Of a DNA stretch of 64,000 nucleotides, positions 35,333-48,377 are shown piece by piece. The stretch lies in NCBI GenBank assembly GCA_033063855.1, contig CP093830.1, positions 16,988,854 to 17,052,853 of the forward strand, written 5' to 3'. The notes below the pieces were generated by a model, which searched no databases, had not been told where the DNA came from, and saw only the letters and a list, made by a program, of their open reading frames with translations. Within the stretch, counting starts at the first letter, position 1. Every line of letters begins with the position of its first letter. The translations under genes and the position numbers were made by a program. Origin of the DNA: Smittia aterrima (taxonomy: Eukaryota; Arthropoda; Insecta; Diptera; Chironomidae).

Positions 35333-38300
35333 ATGGCAGCATCAGCGAACGGCGATCGAAACGGTCACGTTTCGGTCGAGAATCAGAATCAGCCGACTCA
35401 GACTCAATTGGACTCTGATTATGGAGTCAACACTGAAGCAACAAGTAAGTCAAAAGTTTATCGCGCTCGGGTTTTCTTTTTACTCACTCTCGGCTTCATT
35501 TACAAAGTTGTCTTGTGTTCACATTCGGATGACTTATGGAACACATGTGATGTCTCGTGTCTTGCCGATAAAAGTAGAACAGAAGAAAAAAAAACAAAAG
35601 TCACTCTTTGTCGCGCGGAAGAGAATCGTTGACCCTTCGAGATCGTCATCGACGGGCATTCGGTGTGTTAATCAATCTTCTCTCACTTTTGATGGGATGA
35701 CAATTTGACGCATGAGCTCTGCCTTCGCTAATTGCTTGATAATGATTTTTTTTTTATTTTACGGTATGAGCCCGGAATTAGTTCTTGATAAGAAATGTCA
35801 GATGGTTTATACCCATTTATGACTTATAACAGTTTGCTCTGGCTCAGAATATTACAGTTAACTTTCCTTATTGCACTCGCTCAAAGGTCGTTTGTTAAGT
35901 TTCCTTCAAACAAACTTCAACCTCGCCGAGAAAAAACTTTCATTTTCACTCAGACTTCATGTCAACTAAATCAACAAACTTATCATCATTGTCTGATGGA
36001 TTTAGACTTCGTTGTCATCGTCATCACCACACGCGATCGGCGAGTGCTTGAATTCCTTTTTCGGCTAATTATAAAGCCGGCACCTGACTGCACTAATGAC
36101 TTTGCAAATATTTGAGACACAATCGTTTAATGAATTAAATATTTTGAACAACAAAATTCTGAATGACGACAATCATTCAATTTGCGCAATTTCTTATCAA
36201 ATTGCAGTTTAATTTACAATCGCCATCAGAGTTATTGAAAATCTTTATTATGTTATCATTCAACCACTCGAGAAATTTCTATTCCGCCAAAAAAAAAGTT
36301 GTTTGTTGATCAAATAAAAGTTTGCTCCTATACTTGAAGAGTCATCAAGGAAAAAATTATAAATTTCGCTTCGACACTTAAATAATCTGATAAGAAGTCA
36401 TTTAAGGCCGCGAATTTTATTGCCGGTCGCTTTGAGATTCTGACTTGTTCGAGTCTGTGAATTAGGCTGACCAGATTTTCTTCGTTAAATCATCGAATCG
36501 ACGCACGAAAAACGTCGTCGGCAGAAACTTAATCAGAACTTAATGTTGAGAATACATTTTATTGTCCAATGAGCCTTGAATATTGATAAGAAGCGTTTCA
36601 AGCTTGAATTCCGCTTGGATTTTGCAATATCACGTTTCGTTTTCTTAATTGAATGATGAGGCTTTTGAACTTTAAATGATTTTACGTATCAATTGATAGA
36701 CAAACGCTTTGGCACCCGGCACTATGTCACTCTCATGCTCTTCTTTGGGATGGCCAACGCTTACATTATGCGAACAAACATGTCGGTTGCTATCGGTGAG
36801 TATTTTGGAACAAGTTTTGACCTTCCCTTTAGTTTCCTAATCGACAATCTCTCTCTCTATGTTAGTTGCCATGGTGAACCATACAGCAATTCATTCCGAT
36901 GCTGAGATATTCGACGATGAATGTCCCGACACGGATTATGGCAATCACACGGACCAGCAGCAAGATGGAGAGTTTGAATGGACGACGAGTAAGCAGGGCT
37001 GGATCCTCTCGTCGTTCTTCTATGGCTACGTTTTGACTCAGGTAATTGTCATCATGATGACATCTGTTGAATGAATTTTCAGTGTCGCGAAGGTCAATTG
37101 ACGTTAAAATTCTTTTCATTCACGCGATGTCGCTCGGCTTTTTATCGCGACAAGCCCTCGCCTATTTACATTGAGCTTGGTGTGTGATGTAAGCCTCTTC
37201 ATGATTCACTCACTAGAAAAGAACGCTTTGATCTGAATTCGCGAAAAAAAACTTGTTGAACTTTTAAAGTTTGATAAAATATTTGACATACACATTCCTC
37301 GCGGAAACTTAATTTAAACGTTGACGAACCATCATCGCAGTAAATTCTATAAAAAAAGTTTTATTACTTTTGCTTGATTCGCTTACGTAATTTCGTCTCT
37401 CGCTGATGATGATCAGAGCGTTAAGTGAAACTCTTATCATTATGTTCAATCATCTTGACATCGTTTCTAATGCAAATTACGAAATCTCCATGATGACGCT
37501 CAAATGTGTTTCAATGCAAATGAAGTTTTGTAAACAAATTATAAAATTTTCCTTTATTTGTCAGATTCCCTTTGGAATTATGGCGAAGAAATATGGATCG
37601 CTTGGCTTCCTCGGATGGGGAATGTTCATCAACTCAATCTTCGCATTTCTTGTGCCAATTTCAGCTCAGGTAAGTCAATAAAAGCTTTTCCGTTTTTCTC
37701 GCTGTCTAACGAAAAAAAACTTTTGTTCGTTTAGTGGGGTGTGGGATGGCTCATACTCGTGCGATTCATTCAAGGTCTTGGCGAAGGTCCCATCGTAAGT
37801 ATTTTACGCTTTTTACGATCGCTGTCATTTTAAAGTTTTTTCTTCGTTTTTCAGGTTCCTTGTACCCACGCACTTCTCGCGAAATGGATTCCACCTCAAG
37901 AGAGATCACGAATGGGAGCAATTGTTTATGCTGGAGCTCAGTTCGGGACAATCATTTCGATGCCTTTATCAGGATTACTCGCGGAACATTCGTGGCCGTC
38001 GATCTTTTACGTTTTCGGTTTAGTTGGAGTGGTTTGGAGTTTGGCATTTTTATGGACAGTCCACGAGGATCCTTCGTCAACTCCGAAGATCAGTGTTCAA
38101 GAGAAAAATTATATCAACACAGCGCTTTGGGGCAATGGGCCGATTGAGAAATCTCCTGCGATTCCTTGGAAATCTATCGCAACCTCAATGCCGTTCTATG
38201 CAATTTTATTTGCGCACGTGAGTCTCGAGTGAATCATTTTTTTCACCTTGACATTAATGAATGTTCTTCCTTAGATGGCTCAAAACTACGGCTACGAGTT

Positions 38301-39216
38301 CCTCATGACTGAACTTCCAACGTACATGAAGCAAATTCTGAGATTCTCAATCAAAGAGGTGAGACAATTGACATTTAATATTTTTTAAACGATTTCTGAT
38401 TTAATTTCATCAACTAGAACGGAATTCTCTCATCAGTTCCTTATCTCGGAATGTGGATCTCTTCAATATTCCTATCGATGATCGCCGATTGGCTCATCAC
38501 ATCAAACAAATGTAGCATTACTGTAACTCGAAAGATTCTCAACGCCATTGGTCAATTTGGTCCAGCGATTTGTTTAGCTGTTGTTTCGTATACTGGTTGC
38601 AATCGAGTGCTGACGGTTTTCCTGTTGACACTTGGAATCAGCATGAACGGAGCTATTTACAGTGGTTTCAAGGTAAAGGATTAAATGAGTTTCCAAATAA
38701 AGTTATTAAAGAAATCTTTTTCAGATCAATCACTTGGATATCTCTCCTCGATTTGCTGGGATTCTAATGGCAATTAGTAATTGTTCAGCAAAGTGAGTAC
38801 TTTAAATTACTTTTAAAGCTTCGAATCTAATCTTCTTTTTTCGATAGCCTCGCTGGATTGCTTGCTCCAATTACGGCTGGACATCTCATTGATGGAAAGG
38901 TGAGTTAATCTTAAAGGTCAGCAAACACTTGACTAATCAAATTATTTCCTGTTTATCTCAGCCGACAATTGCACAGTGGCAGGTACTTGAGTGAAAATGA
39001 TTAATACTTGAAGAGATTTTTAATCCAAAGTCTTTGCAGATTGTTTTCCTGATAGCTTCAGCTGTTTACGTGATTTGCGCGACGTTTTATTTAATATTCG
39101 GTTCTGGTGAGAGGCAAGCATGGGATAATCCAGCGAATGATGTCGTTCACTACTACCCTACGAAAGAACCAAATGAGAGCAATAGAATGCTTGAGACGAC
39201 GGATGTGCGGAAGTGA
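35333..39216 (+). CDS. SLC17-family anion/phosphate transporter (sialin-like)
   Basis: Major facilitator transporter of the sialin/sodium-phosphate group. Twelve coding exons: 35333-35444, 36700-36795, 36866-37041, 37565-37669, 37735-37794, 37855-38217, 38275-38358, 38418-38672, 38725-38792, 38848-38899, 38962-38982 (21 nt) and 39040-39216, giving 522 residues. A polar cytosolic N-terminus leads to TM1 with the signature YIMRTNMSVAIVAMVN. Then come a glycosylated acidic loop, WTTSKQGWILSSFFYGYVLTQ, the loop IPFGIMAKKYGS, the RFIQGLGEG motif with PPQERSRM, and about twelve membrane segments in all. Substrate (sialic acid, glutamate or phosphate) cannot be told. Poly(A) signal 39472-39477. Intron 1 is 1255 bases and intron 3 is 523; the rest are short. 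Confidence 0.88.
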
Positions 39217-40808
39217 GATGACTGAGGATAACAATCGTTAGAGTTAACCGTTCAATAATTTAGTCAGAAACCAAAAACGACGCCTTGAGAAACAATTTTC
39301 ATGAGAGAACTCATGATATCATCTGTAGTTGTAATGGGTATTACAAAGTAAAGACTATTTTTTGGACGTTCACGCTTGAAATATTTATAGATGTTCTAAG
39401 AAATTTACTTTGAGGGTTAAGCGTAAACGCTTCTTTCACAACTATTCACGAAGGTTGATGATAGTCACTGAAATAAAAGTTAAGATTTGCATCACGAAGA
39501 AAAGTAAAGTTTTGTTTTTATTTATTCGAATATATTTGGAATCAAAATTCTTCATCAATCAATTGGATAGAGTTTACGTTTACGAATGAGTGTGTGGTGT
39601 CGGGTTTTTTTTTAGTTATTGAAGTGAAGTTCTTTCTCAAGTTAACCTGATTTTTATTAGCTTTTGCGAACAGTGTTAAGTTCTTACAGCGACTTCATTT
39701 TGATAAGTTAAGTAGGTACATCATCATCAGATACACAATTTTTCTTTATTTTCTGTCCTTGCTTTACTTTGTTTAAAAACTTTTAAATAAAAAAGCTTTG
39801 AAAGAGCTTTCGAATTTCGACAAGCAATGCCAAGAGAGCTCTACGAAGAAAAGTTCGATATCAAAATCAAGATTTATTTTCCATTTGATTTGGAAATTAT
39901 AATAAAACCAAGCAAAGGGTTCTGAATTGTCTTCAACATTATGTTTCACATTAAATTAACTATTTACAAAAAGAAAATCATTTTCTGTTATAAAATACCA
40001 ATGACGACTTTTCTTTACAAAATTAACATTTTCCGTTTCCTAAAATTGCACAATTACACCTACGGTTGGATATCAATAACATCTCGTGATGTTTAATCCG
40101 TTACAGACCGCTAGACTTTTCAATTATTATTAATCTCATGTCTAAAATAATATGATAGCTTTGAAATTCATCCATCCTCAGTTAGTCAATTAGTTCTTTT
40201 CCACTTATTTGTGTTACTCTCTTCAATTTATATTGGTCTATCGTCTTCTCTATCAATTTCCTTGGGACATTTAAAAACTAATTAAACTTTTCCTTGTTCT
40301 CCGCATTCACGAATCTCTTTAATTTTTTAAAAAAGGATTTCTTCTTTATTGTTAGGAAATATCTGTTGTGTTTTCAATCATTTCGAGGCTTTTTCTTTTC
40401 AGAAAAATAAACAAAAATCAGTGGAATAAAATAACAAAATGTGTCTTTTACTCGTCAACAAACTAAATTGTTGTGCTATCGAACAAGCACATAAATCAAA
40501 AATAAATTAATTAAGAGTGAAATTAATCAGAGACGGCATTTCAGTTTCTTTAAGGAATTTTTTAAACTTTACGAAAGGAAGAAATAAAATGAAAATCGTA
40601 AATGCAAGTTTTTGGAATAAAACTTCAACAACAACGCAAGGAAATGTTGAGAACTTCATAGGTGTAGACTACAAAATTTCGTTTTCTGTTCACGAGATAT
40701 ATAAAGGAAGATTTTCTGTGTAAGTCAAGTCCATAAAACAATTTCACTTTTCACTCACTTTTCACATCAATTTCTTGTCGGCTTAAATTAAATTTTATGT
40801 TTACACCC
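39217..40808. other. Convergent 3' region, SLC17/Csk
   Basis: Holds the SLC17 poly(A) signal (39472-39477) and presumably the Csk 3' UTR on the minus strand. A 68-codon open frame at 40517 lacks domain or splice support. Nothing else recognised. Confidence 0.5.
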
Positions 40809-43095
40809 TTACGTCGTTATCGACTTCAGGTGCTGGAGCTGAACAGACAGCTCCTGGAAGGTTGGTCGCTTCGCTGGATTTAAATCCCACGCTAAGCGCA
40901 TCATATCGTAGATCTCGGTGGGACAACCTTCAGGTGCTTCCATCTTGTAACCCATTTCGACGTGCTTCGTGACTTCGGCGAGAGGCTAAAAGAAAGTTTG
41001 TTAAATCTCTGAGGAAGTGATTAAGATAAGAAAACTCACGATTCGTGGATAAGGAACACGTCCAAAAGAATAAATTTCCCAGAGCAAAATCCCAAAGCTC
41101 CAAATATCGCTTTTGTTTGAGAAGCGCTGGAAATGAATCAAAAATTAGTACAAAAATCTTTCAGATATTTTGTGGTTGAGCTTACCCCAGTTTTAAGCGC
41201 TTCAGGAGCTGTCCACTTGATAGGAAGCTTTCCCATATCTGTGCTGTAGTAACACTCCTCTCGAGCCAGCCCAAAATCAGCAACCTTAGCAATACAATCT
41301 TCTGAGATAAGTACGTTCCTATAACGAAAATACTTGAAAATACGAGAAACTTGAACAAATTGATTGTGTTCTTACCTTGCAGCAAGATCTCGATGAACAA
41401 CCTTCTTCGCTTCAAGATATTCCATCCCTGCACATGTGTCACTAATGATGGAAAATAAAGTTTGTAAACTTTAAATTTTCTTAAAACAACGAGCAGTCTT
41501 CTTTTCTTCATTGAGAATCTCTCGTTCAATTTAAAATAATTGTTACCTTGCGAAATTGATTTGATCTTTTCGAGTGATATGCTGGCGGCCACGCGATCTG
41601 AGATAATCAACTAATGATCCTTTGCTCATGTATTCTGTGACAAGATAAATGTGTTGTTTGTTGAGCACGAGTCCGAGGAATTTTACGAGATTTTTGTGCT
41701 CGAGCGTTCTAAAAGAGAAAGAGTAATTTAAAAATCGATTCGAAGGGTCTTTTGATTTTAGCAACTCACGCCATGACGGAAGCTTCAGCAAGGAATTTTT
41801 GCGCTGCGGCAGTTGAATCTTTAAGCATTTTCACTGCTACCCTATCGCCATTGTAGTAACCCAACATAACATCGCCGAACTCTCCCTTTCCAATACTTTC
41901 CTTAAGTTGCAAATCTTGCTCTGTAATGTTTCATTGGCGTTAGTTTAATTCGAACTCTTGGTCAAGTTCTTATCACTCACCTTGAATTATCCAGCCTTGC
42001 GCAATGAAATCTGTAGAGTTCATAACAAATCCAACACTTTTCTCTAAAGGTTTCATCAGCTGCGTACAAAGGCCATCAGCATCCAATTCGTAATGCGCCA
42101 CAAGTTGATTCAAATTCTCAAAATACTCTTCATCGTCAATCGTAAGCTTCTTATCGAGATATTTCACTCGATAATGTTCGACCTTTCCCTGAAAGCACAC
42201 GCAGAGTGTGTAATCTCCAGGATAATTGGTTGATTCTCTAACTAAAAATAGTCCTTCGTCGCGTGGCTGAAGCAAATGCTCTGCTTCGTCTCTCGTTATA
42301 CTGCCGTGAAACCACCTGAAAGATATTTCGCTTCATTAAAATCAATTTTATTTAAATCTCTTTCATGTCAACTACTCACGGCATTGTATTGAGTTTCATC
42401 TCAACTTTTTTCTGCTGCGACGTGCTTGCACCGCTGATGGAAGACGATCCGTTTTTGTTCAAATCATCAAAATTGTTATTGTTGTTATTATTATTGCTTA
42501 AACTACTCGAAGTCGAGTGATGCAGCGACGTTGAAAGTGGAGGATGTGATTGCGATGGCAAGTGATGATGGTTGTTAACCATATTGGCAGCGTTCACACT
42601 GTTTAACGAGGTTGACATTAAACTACCAGCAACGGGTTGATGCAGGAAATTTTGATTTGGTGATTTAGGTGAGAGCTGCAAGACGTTCACTGGCGCTAAG
42701 CCGGGAGTTGTCTGCGTTTGAGCTGCAGCAGTGAAATGTACCGGCTGATTGTAAGTACTGTTCACGGATAAATGTTGAATATTCGATTTCTGTCCTGGCT
42801 GTGGTTGCGTTGATGAAGCTGCTACGGCAGCTGGAGGTGTTGGCGCTGGACGTTTATGTTGCCTCAAAGGAGGTGTTGGACCTTGCTGAGGAACTTGCGA
42901 TTGAAGCAGCCAAGGATTCTCATTAAGACTATTGAAACGATGAACACTTGGATTGGGATTTACAGCTGGTTTAATCTGCTGAGCTTGTTGCGTTGTGACT
43001 GTGCTTGGATGATGGTATTGCTGGTTGGCACTATTTGTCGTTTGATGATGGTGATGATGATGACCTGTTTGAATTGCGGCGGTGTTACTGTTCAT
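40809..43095 (-). CDS. Csk: C-terminal Src kinase
   Basis: Cytoplasmic tyrosine kinase that phosphorylates the inhibitory tail of Src kinases. Exons 43095-42380, 42315-41981, 41920-41770, 41708-41547, 41441-41376, 41318-41186, 41126-41040 and 40985-40809 give 608 residues. The first 238 residues are low-complexity (His, Gln, Asn, Pro and Ser runs; TPPLRQHKRPAPTPP) with no visible SH3. The SH2 domain starts WFHGSITRDEAEHLL with the FLVRES core. The kinase domain has GKGEFGDV, VAVKML, HRDLAARN, DFGLAREE, WTAPEA and WSFGILLWEIYSFGRVPYP. There is no C-terminal regulatory Tyr, as expected for Csk, and no myristoylation site. An in-frame TGA six bases upstream supports the ATG. Matk-type kinases are the only close alternative. 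Confidence 0.9.
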
Positions 43096-45920
43096 TATTC
43101 AGTGGGTTGCTGATTCGCTCGTCCCCCACAACACCCAACAACTCGTCTTCTCTCTCTCTTCGATGAAATCTCTTTTTGATGTCTTCCTTCCTCTTCAACG
43201 ATATTTCTACACGTTTAACTGATTGTTTTTCTTCATAAAAACACGACGACTCCGATTTCCTTTTTCTCTTCTTTTTCTTTCGTCACATGAACGGTTTCAT
43301 GAATCTAGAATGAGAGTCATTGAGAACGAGAAGCATTAAAAATGATCAATTATCGAATTACGATTTTCTGCGAAAGCAATTCGTCAAGAATTTCGTCGAA
43401 CTATGAAGCGAAACCGTCTGTTTATATTTATCTCATATTCCGTGTTAAACAAGACATAAACCTTTAAAGAAACATTCATCGTCATACATGACAACCTTTA
43501 CTTGATATTCGATAACAAAAATAAATCAAAACTTATCGGAAACAAAAGTTCTCTTCTCAACCTTTGATCAACTACGAATTAAGAATAATTCACACGCTCT
43601 ACATTTAGTTTAATTCAGTGATTCTTCCTTCGACGTCATGATCTTTGCAATTTTCCCTTTTGCGAACTTTTCACTTTACCTAAAGTTCTCACGCGACTCA
43701 TTCGTTCTTTGTTTACCATCGCGGTTAACACCAATGAATCATCGTATTACGTCACTCACACATCATCCCTCCGAACACTTTGTTTGCTGCTTGAAATGCA
43801 AATGAGCCTCTGAACAATGTAGCGGCTTGAATAAAATTGGAATTTTAATTTTTTTTTCGTTCGTTTTTCTTCGTAAATAACAAGTTCACTTCATTCGTCG
43901 GGGAATTGCGTTTAAAAATACTATTCTTGTTGTGTGCCATTGAGAGGCTCTGTCGTTTTCATTTCGAATCAGATGGGTCTATTTTCACTTTGCTCGACGA
44001 CACGAGAAAAGATGTTTACACTTAATACATCTTCAGGGACTGTGATTCGAGAGTAAGCGAACCTTGTAAAAAGATTAAATTTGCACAATTAAAAATTCTG
44101 TGAGATTCGCAAGGATGCCAGTGAAGACGACAATTAAACATATTGCAGAAATTTGAAAAATTATCGGTCAATACGGAAGCTTTGAAATATCATCAGTTTT
44201 AAACTTCAAGCTCATCATTCGGCTTTTTCAAATCACACTTTCAAAGACTCGCAAGGTCAGATAGTAAACATTTGAAGAACAAGTTTCACTCAATGAATTA
44301 TTTTGCGTGTCAAACTTCGCAAACGACACTGCAGAGGATTTTATCCCCTGACACTTAACTTCGTAATTTATCGTTAATAATTAAATGCTTGACGCGCTTC
44401 TCATCTTCATCACACCGGTCAACGTCAAGTGAAAGTTTTTCCTTGCTCAAAATTTGATCGCTCGATGCACTCGAAACCGGACAAAGAGAAAAGTTTTTGT
44501 ATATTCAGCGTTGAATACTTCCCATCTGGATTTTACAGTTAACTGCACGTATCCGGATCAAGATCTGCACAAACGCATTTAAGAATCTTCAATTGACATT
44601 TGACTTGTCTTCAAACTCCTCTCGGTCACACATCAATGACGTCCCCTCTCTCACTCCTCTTTGCTCAGCATGAACTCATTTAATTTATTGCATGAGAGTT
44701 CAAGATTCTTCACACACTTGCATTTTAATTTTTCTTTTATTTGCACCTTGCATAAGAAATCGTCAGAATTTGCATTGAGCCCACTTAGTTGCAAAGCGAA
44801 CTTGATACGCTTGCTAAATATTCAAGGAGACGAATGAAACGTCATAAGGAATTGGGAAAATCGCGCCCAGAAATCGAGAACATGCGTATACAAATTTCGG
44901 AAACTAGGTTGTTGTTGTTTTGCCTTCACTTCAATGGATTTTTTCCTCATTTCGCGTCATCATGTGTATCCCGAATAGTTGTATCGTAAAATATTTCACG
45001 TTAAAATTTGTAATTTTCACTCTCATTCATTATCACGCTGAGCCACAATTCTAGTCATAGGCGATCGAAGGTCTTTTTTCTGCGGCAACATCTCTGGAAT
45101 TTTCTCTTTTTATTGCAGTAATCTGGATACACACACCTTAAAAATATTTTTGCGCTCTGTCGAAAGTTGGAATAATCACATTAAGCACTTAAGTTAAGAT
45201 TGCAATTAATCGAGCGCGAATAAATAACTGCGCCACTAACAAAACTCTCGAGGTGTCCATCTAATTAAAGTTCAAGCTTAAAGTTTGTTTAAGTTTAGTC
45301 ATCACTCTCGCCTCGCAATAAATTCACTAGCAATCCAAATCCGTATGCGACTGTGACCTTCACTGAAATTCAACTCATTTCACAGATTGATCTAAAGATT
45401 TAACAAGATAATGAGTGCTCTGAGACGGCGATGAGCTAATAAATATAATTTTTCGCTGAGACGAATCGCTTTCGCTGAACTGAATTTTATTTCTTCAAAT
45501 TTTCACCTTTTTCACTCCTCATCTCCGATATTTTATTATTCACGGTCCTGAGAGCAATCGACTTATGTTTCGGTCGTGATATTATTTTCTTCACTTTACG
45601 TTCTTTTCGCGAAATATATTTTTTTATATTTTTTCCCAAGCTGCGTTCGAACATGGGGAGACTGTAAATTTTTGTGGGGAAGACTGTAAATTTGAGGCGT
45701 TTTCTCGCAAAGTAAGAGGGTTACAATTATTTTTTAACTTTCTACATTTTTAAGTTTCAAGAAAACGTCTCGTTCAAAGTCATCCGTTACGAAAATTCAG
45801 TAGAAAAAGTAAAAAAAAAAAATCAAAAATGAATTTATTGATTAAAAATCAACATTTACTCTTAATACTTCGAGCAATTAAAATAATGAAGATCAATTAC
45901 GAAAAACATATTTTTTATTA
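43096..45920. other. 2.8-kb intergenic region upstream of Csk
   Basis: Probably includes Csk 5' UTR exons and control elements. A/T-rich, with small open frames (e.g. near 44789) lacking domain or splice support. Two copies of GGGGAnnACTGTAAATTT lie at about 45656-45691. No gene recognised. Confidence 0.5.
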
Positions 45921-46268
45921 TTAACCAGATAAGCTTCCAGCCAGCATGATGATTTTACCAATAATTTGTTGAATGGCTGCGCCTTTGCCTGGCAAAAGCA
46001 TAAGGAACGCATTAAGATCCATGCCTGTGAGTTGCTTTAGACAATCAGATATCAGCATTTGTAGTTTTCCAATCAATTGAGTTAACATCATTGCTTTGTC
46101 GTTTTGGCTCATTGGAGGAGCTGCTTCTGTTTGAGCTTCGGTTTCTTGAGCTTGAATAGTCTGAAACATTTGAAGAATAAATCTACCACAAACTTAAGAA
46201 AATCAATTTTCTCTCACTTGAACAACAATAAATGCCACCGCAATCAATCTGACCAACAATCTTAACAT
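45921..46268 (-). CDS. Small secreted orphan protein
   Basis: Two exons (46268-46218 and 46160-45921) give 96 residues. The first exon is a textbook signal peptide (MLRLLVRLIAVAFIVVQ). The mature part starts with a polar Gln/Glu/Ala stretch (TIQAQETEAQTEAAPP), then forms one or two amphipathic or hydrophobic helices rich in Leu, Ile, Met and Gly, ending QQIIGKIIMLAGSLSG. There is one Cys (DCLKQL), so no disulfide pair. I do not recognise the family. The composition would fit a membrane-active or lipid-binding secreted peptide, but function is unknown. It has its own TATA/initiator promoter and lies 288 bases downstream of the tetraspanin. Confidence 0.75.
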
Positions 46269-46278
46269 TTTGAGAGAT

Positions 46279-46315
46279 GACTGAAAGCAGTTTTACATAT
46301 TCTTCCGCCTTTTAT
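46279..46315 (-). promoter_or_regulatory. Core promoter of the small secreted gene
   Basis: Read on the minus strand, ATAAAAG (46315-46309) is followed about 33 bases later by TTTCAGTC (initiator TCAGTC, 46284-46279), just 5' of the ATG at 46268. TATA-plus-initiator spacing is normal and the predicted 5' UTR is only about 14 bases. Confidence 0.55.
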
Positions 46316-46555
46316 TTCATTTCAAAATCTTCCTCAACCATGACAATAAAAATCCATCAAACCATCGTCATCCAACAAGAAAAAATATTATTTGGTAATT
46401 TTCGTAACTTTTAATAAAACGACAACAACGATCTCGTTGTGATATAAATACTTGTGGTGAAGAAGTAATCTAAATATTAGCTTGTCTAATCATCTACGGC
46501 TGCTGATGCTTTGCGAAGGCCTCGGGATCGTGGAATTGGAAAACAAATTAACTTC

Positions 46556-48349
46556 TTATTCTGCTTCCTTTTTAATTGCAGCAGACAACCAACAAGCCAA
46601 GGCTATTCCCATGATCTGAATGAAGGCAATGCCTGTTTGAAGAGTAAACAAAAGTGTTATTTAAACAGAGCGAAACAAGGTTTCGTTTTACTCACCTAGT
46701 CCAACACCAATTAGGACTGAAGCGTTAGAAGCGATTCGATCATGAACTTTATGTACGCAGCCGTCCTGAAAGAAAGTTCGAGGCTTTAATAATAAGTCAT
46801 TTGACAAATTACACGGTCATTACCTGATAGAGTCGATCCATGTAGAGCGGAGCGGCATTGAGACAATTTTGAGTTTCTCTATCAATGTACTGAGGTCTGC
46901 AACAACTCGCTGGAATGCCCTTAGCTGTACCGTTGTTGATATCAAACCAATTTCTCGGTCCATCGTATCCGCAGCACATCATTTTCTTCTGAATCGTATC
47001 CCACGCCATCAAGTCATCCTTCGATTTACAAATATTAATTGAAGATATTTCAAGGCAAATTATGCGAGCGTGACATTACAAACCTTGTTCTGGCGATTCA
47101 TTGATTTCTGAAGTTGAGTATTGAGAATGTCGCGAAGGTCGTTCTTAAACGTGATCGCAGCAATTCCAACGGCGATTTCAACGATGAAGATGATTCCGAG
47201 TAAGACTGCAAACTAAAATATTTTTTTAGGTAAAATTGTTAAAGTTTGTAGTTTTTGTTTTGAAATATTTACAGCCATCAACAGTTTCGGTGACTCCTTC
47301 AAAGCTCCATAGCATCCAAGGAAAGCAATCAAAAAGATCAAGAGTCCTGTGACGATCAAGATTATTGGTGGAGCAGTAATACGACCCTCCAGGAAATGAC
47401 TGAAGTCTTCGACATCGTTGAGAACAACAATCCCAGCGATTAAAATTCCCAATCCAGATATCTGTGAAAAAACAATTAGAATTTTTATCTTTTTCTTTAA
47501 ATCACATTTCACACAATAATCAAAGGAAGGAAGACTATGAGCGCGTACATCATTCCACGAACTGTCTTGTTTCATTAGCAATTTCCTTTAGGTCTAGTTC
47601 ATTCATTATTTAGCGCCGATTCTTTGCTGAAACATTTATTCTCGTAATTACACAATTTGGTAAATATTTTCCGATTAATCGTTGCCGCACCGCAAAAGAA
47701 ATGTTCTAGGTTTCCGAATGAGCTTACAAACTGCTCGCTCATTAATTTTGTATTCAATTATTCAAGATGATGAAGCTTGAACATGAGACAGCGCAACCTT
47801 TTGATTTGAAGCTTTCTATGCTTCACGTCTTTAATTCACAAAGAAGAAAATTCCGAAATATGTGTCAGGAAAAAAAACTGGAGCATCGACACATGAAACA
47901 TGGAAATTTCCAAAGTTTATTCCTGACCGCGGCGGAATAGAAATTATGAGCGGTCAGCAAAGAAAATGAAAGGAGAAATCGATTTCGAGCTTGCCGCAAC
48001 TTTTATTTTATTGCTGTGCTTATTCATAATGTTCAAGTTAACCCACTTTCGTCCGGCAAAGATTTGAGAACGCGATAAGACTGCACGACTTGACTTCTTA
48101 AAGCTTACTCATTCTTAAGCAATCACGTGAAGTGTTTGGAATTAAAGTTTGTCGCGATAGCGAAAGTTTTAGAAATATTTCTCATTTTACGTTAAAGAAT
48201 CTGAAAAACTTTTGAACTTTAAAGAAAAATTATTTTTCAAAATACTTTCTCAATTAATTTCCTTCGATTTTAAAACAATTTTCCGAAATAATTTTTCACT
48301 AACTCACCAGGAATAATAAATTAAAGAAGAACAGCAAATATTTAATCAT
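46556..48349 (-). CDS. Tetraspanin, CD63-like
   Basis: Four-pass membrane organiser. Exons 48349-48308, 47461-47273, 47212-47084, 47018-46824, 46765-46696 and 46632-46556 give 233 residues. TM1 is YLLFFFNLLFLISGLGILIA; TM2 and the loop have LIFLIAFLGCYGALKES; TM3 is VLLGIIFIVEIAVGIAAITF. The large extracellular loop has CCG (in MMCCGYDG), PASCC, a later C in TQNC and DGC, i.e. six Cys. TM4 ends with CWLSAAIKKEAE. The start is set at 48349 because the upstream ATG at 48377 runs into a stop after seven codons. Intron 1 is 846 bases. Which insect tetraspanin it matches cannot be told by eye. Confidence 0.9.
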
Positions 48350-48353
48350 CGGT

Positions 48354-48377
48354 TTAGTAATATCCGTCATTTGCATC
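48354..48377 (-). promoter_or_regulatory. Upstream ORF of the tetraspanin
   Basis: A seven-codon frame (MQMTDIY, stop) with two ATGs ends four bases before the tetraspanin ATG. Such an arrangement usually lowers or regulates initiation at the main ATG. Whether it lies in the mRNA depends on the unseen transcription start. Confidence 0.5.

Noticed and set aside
48347..48377. Tetraspanin start at the ATG at 48377
   Set aside because: That ATG runs into TAA after seven codons; the frame with the membrane segment starts at 48349.
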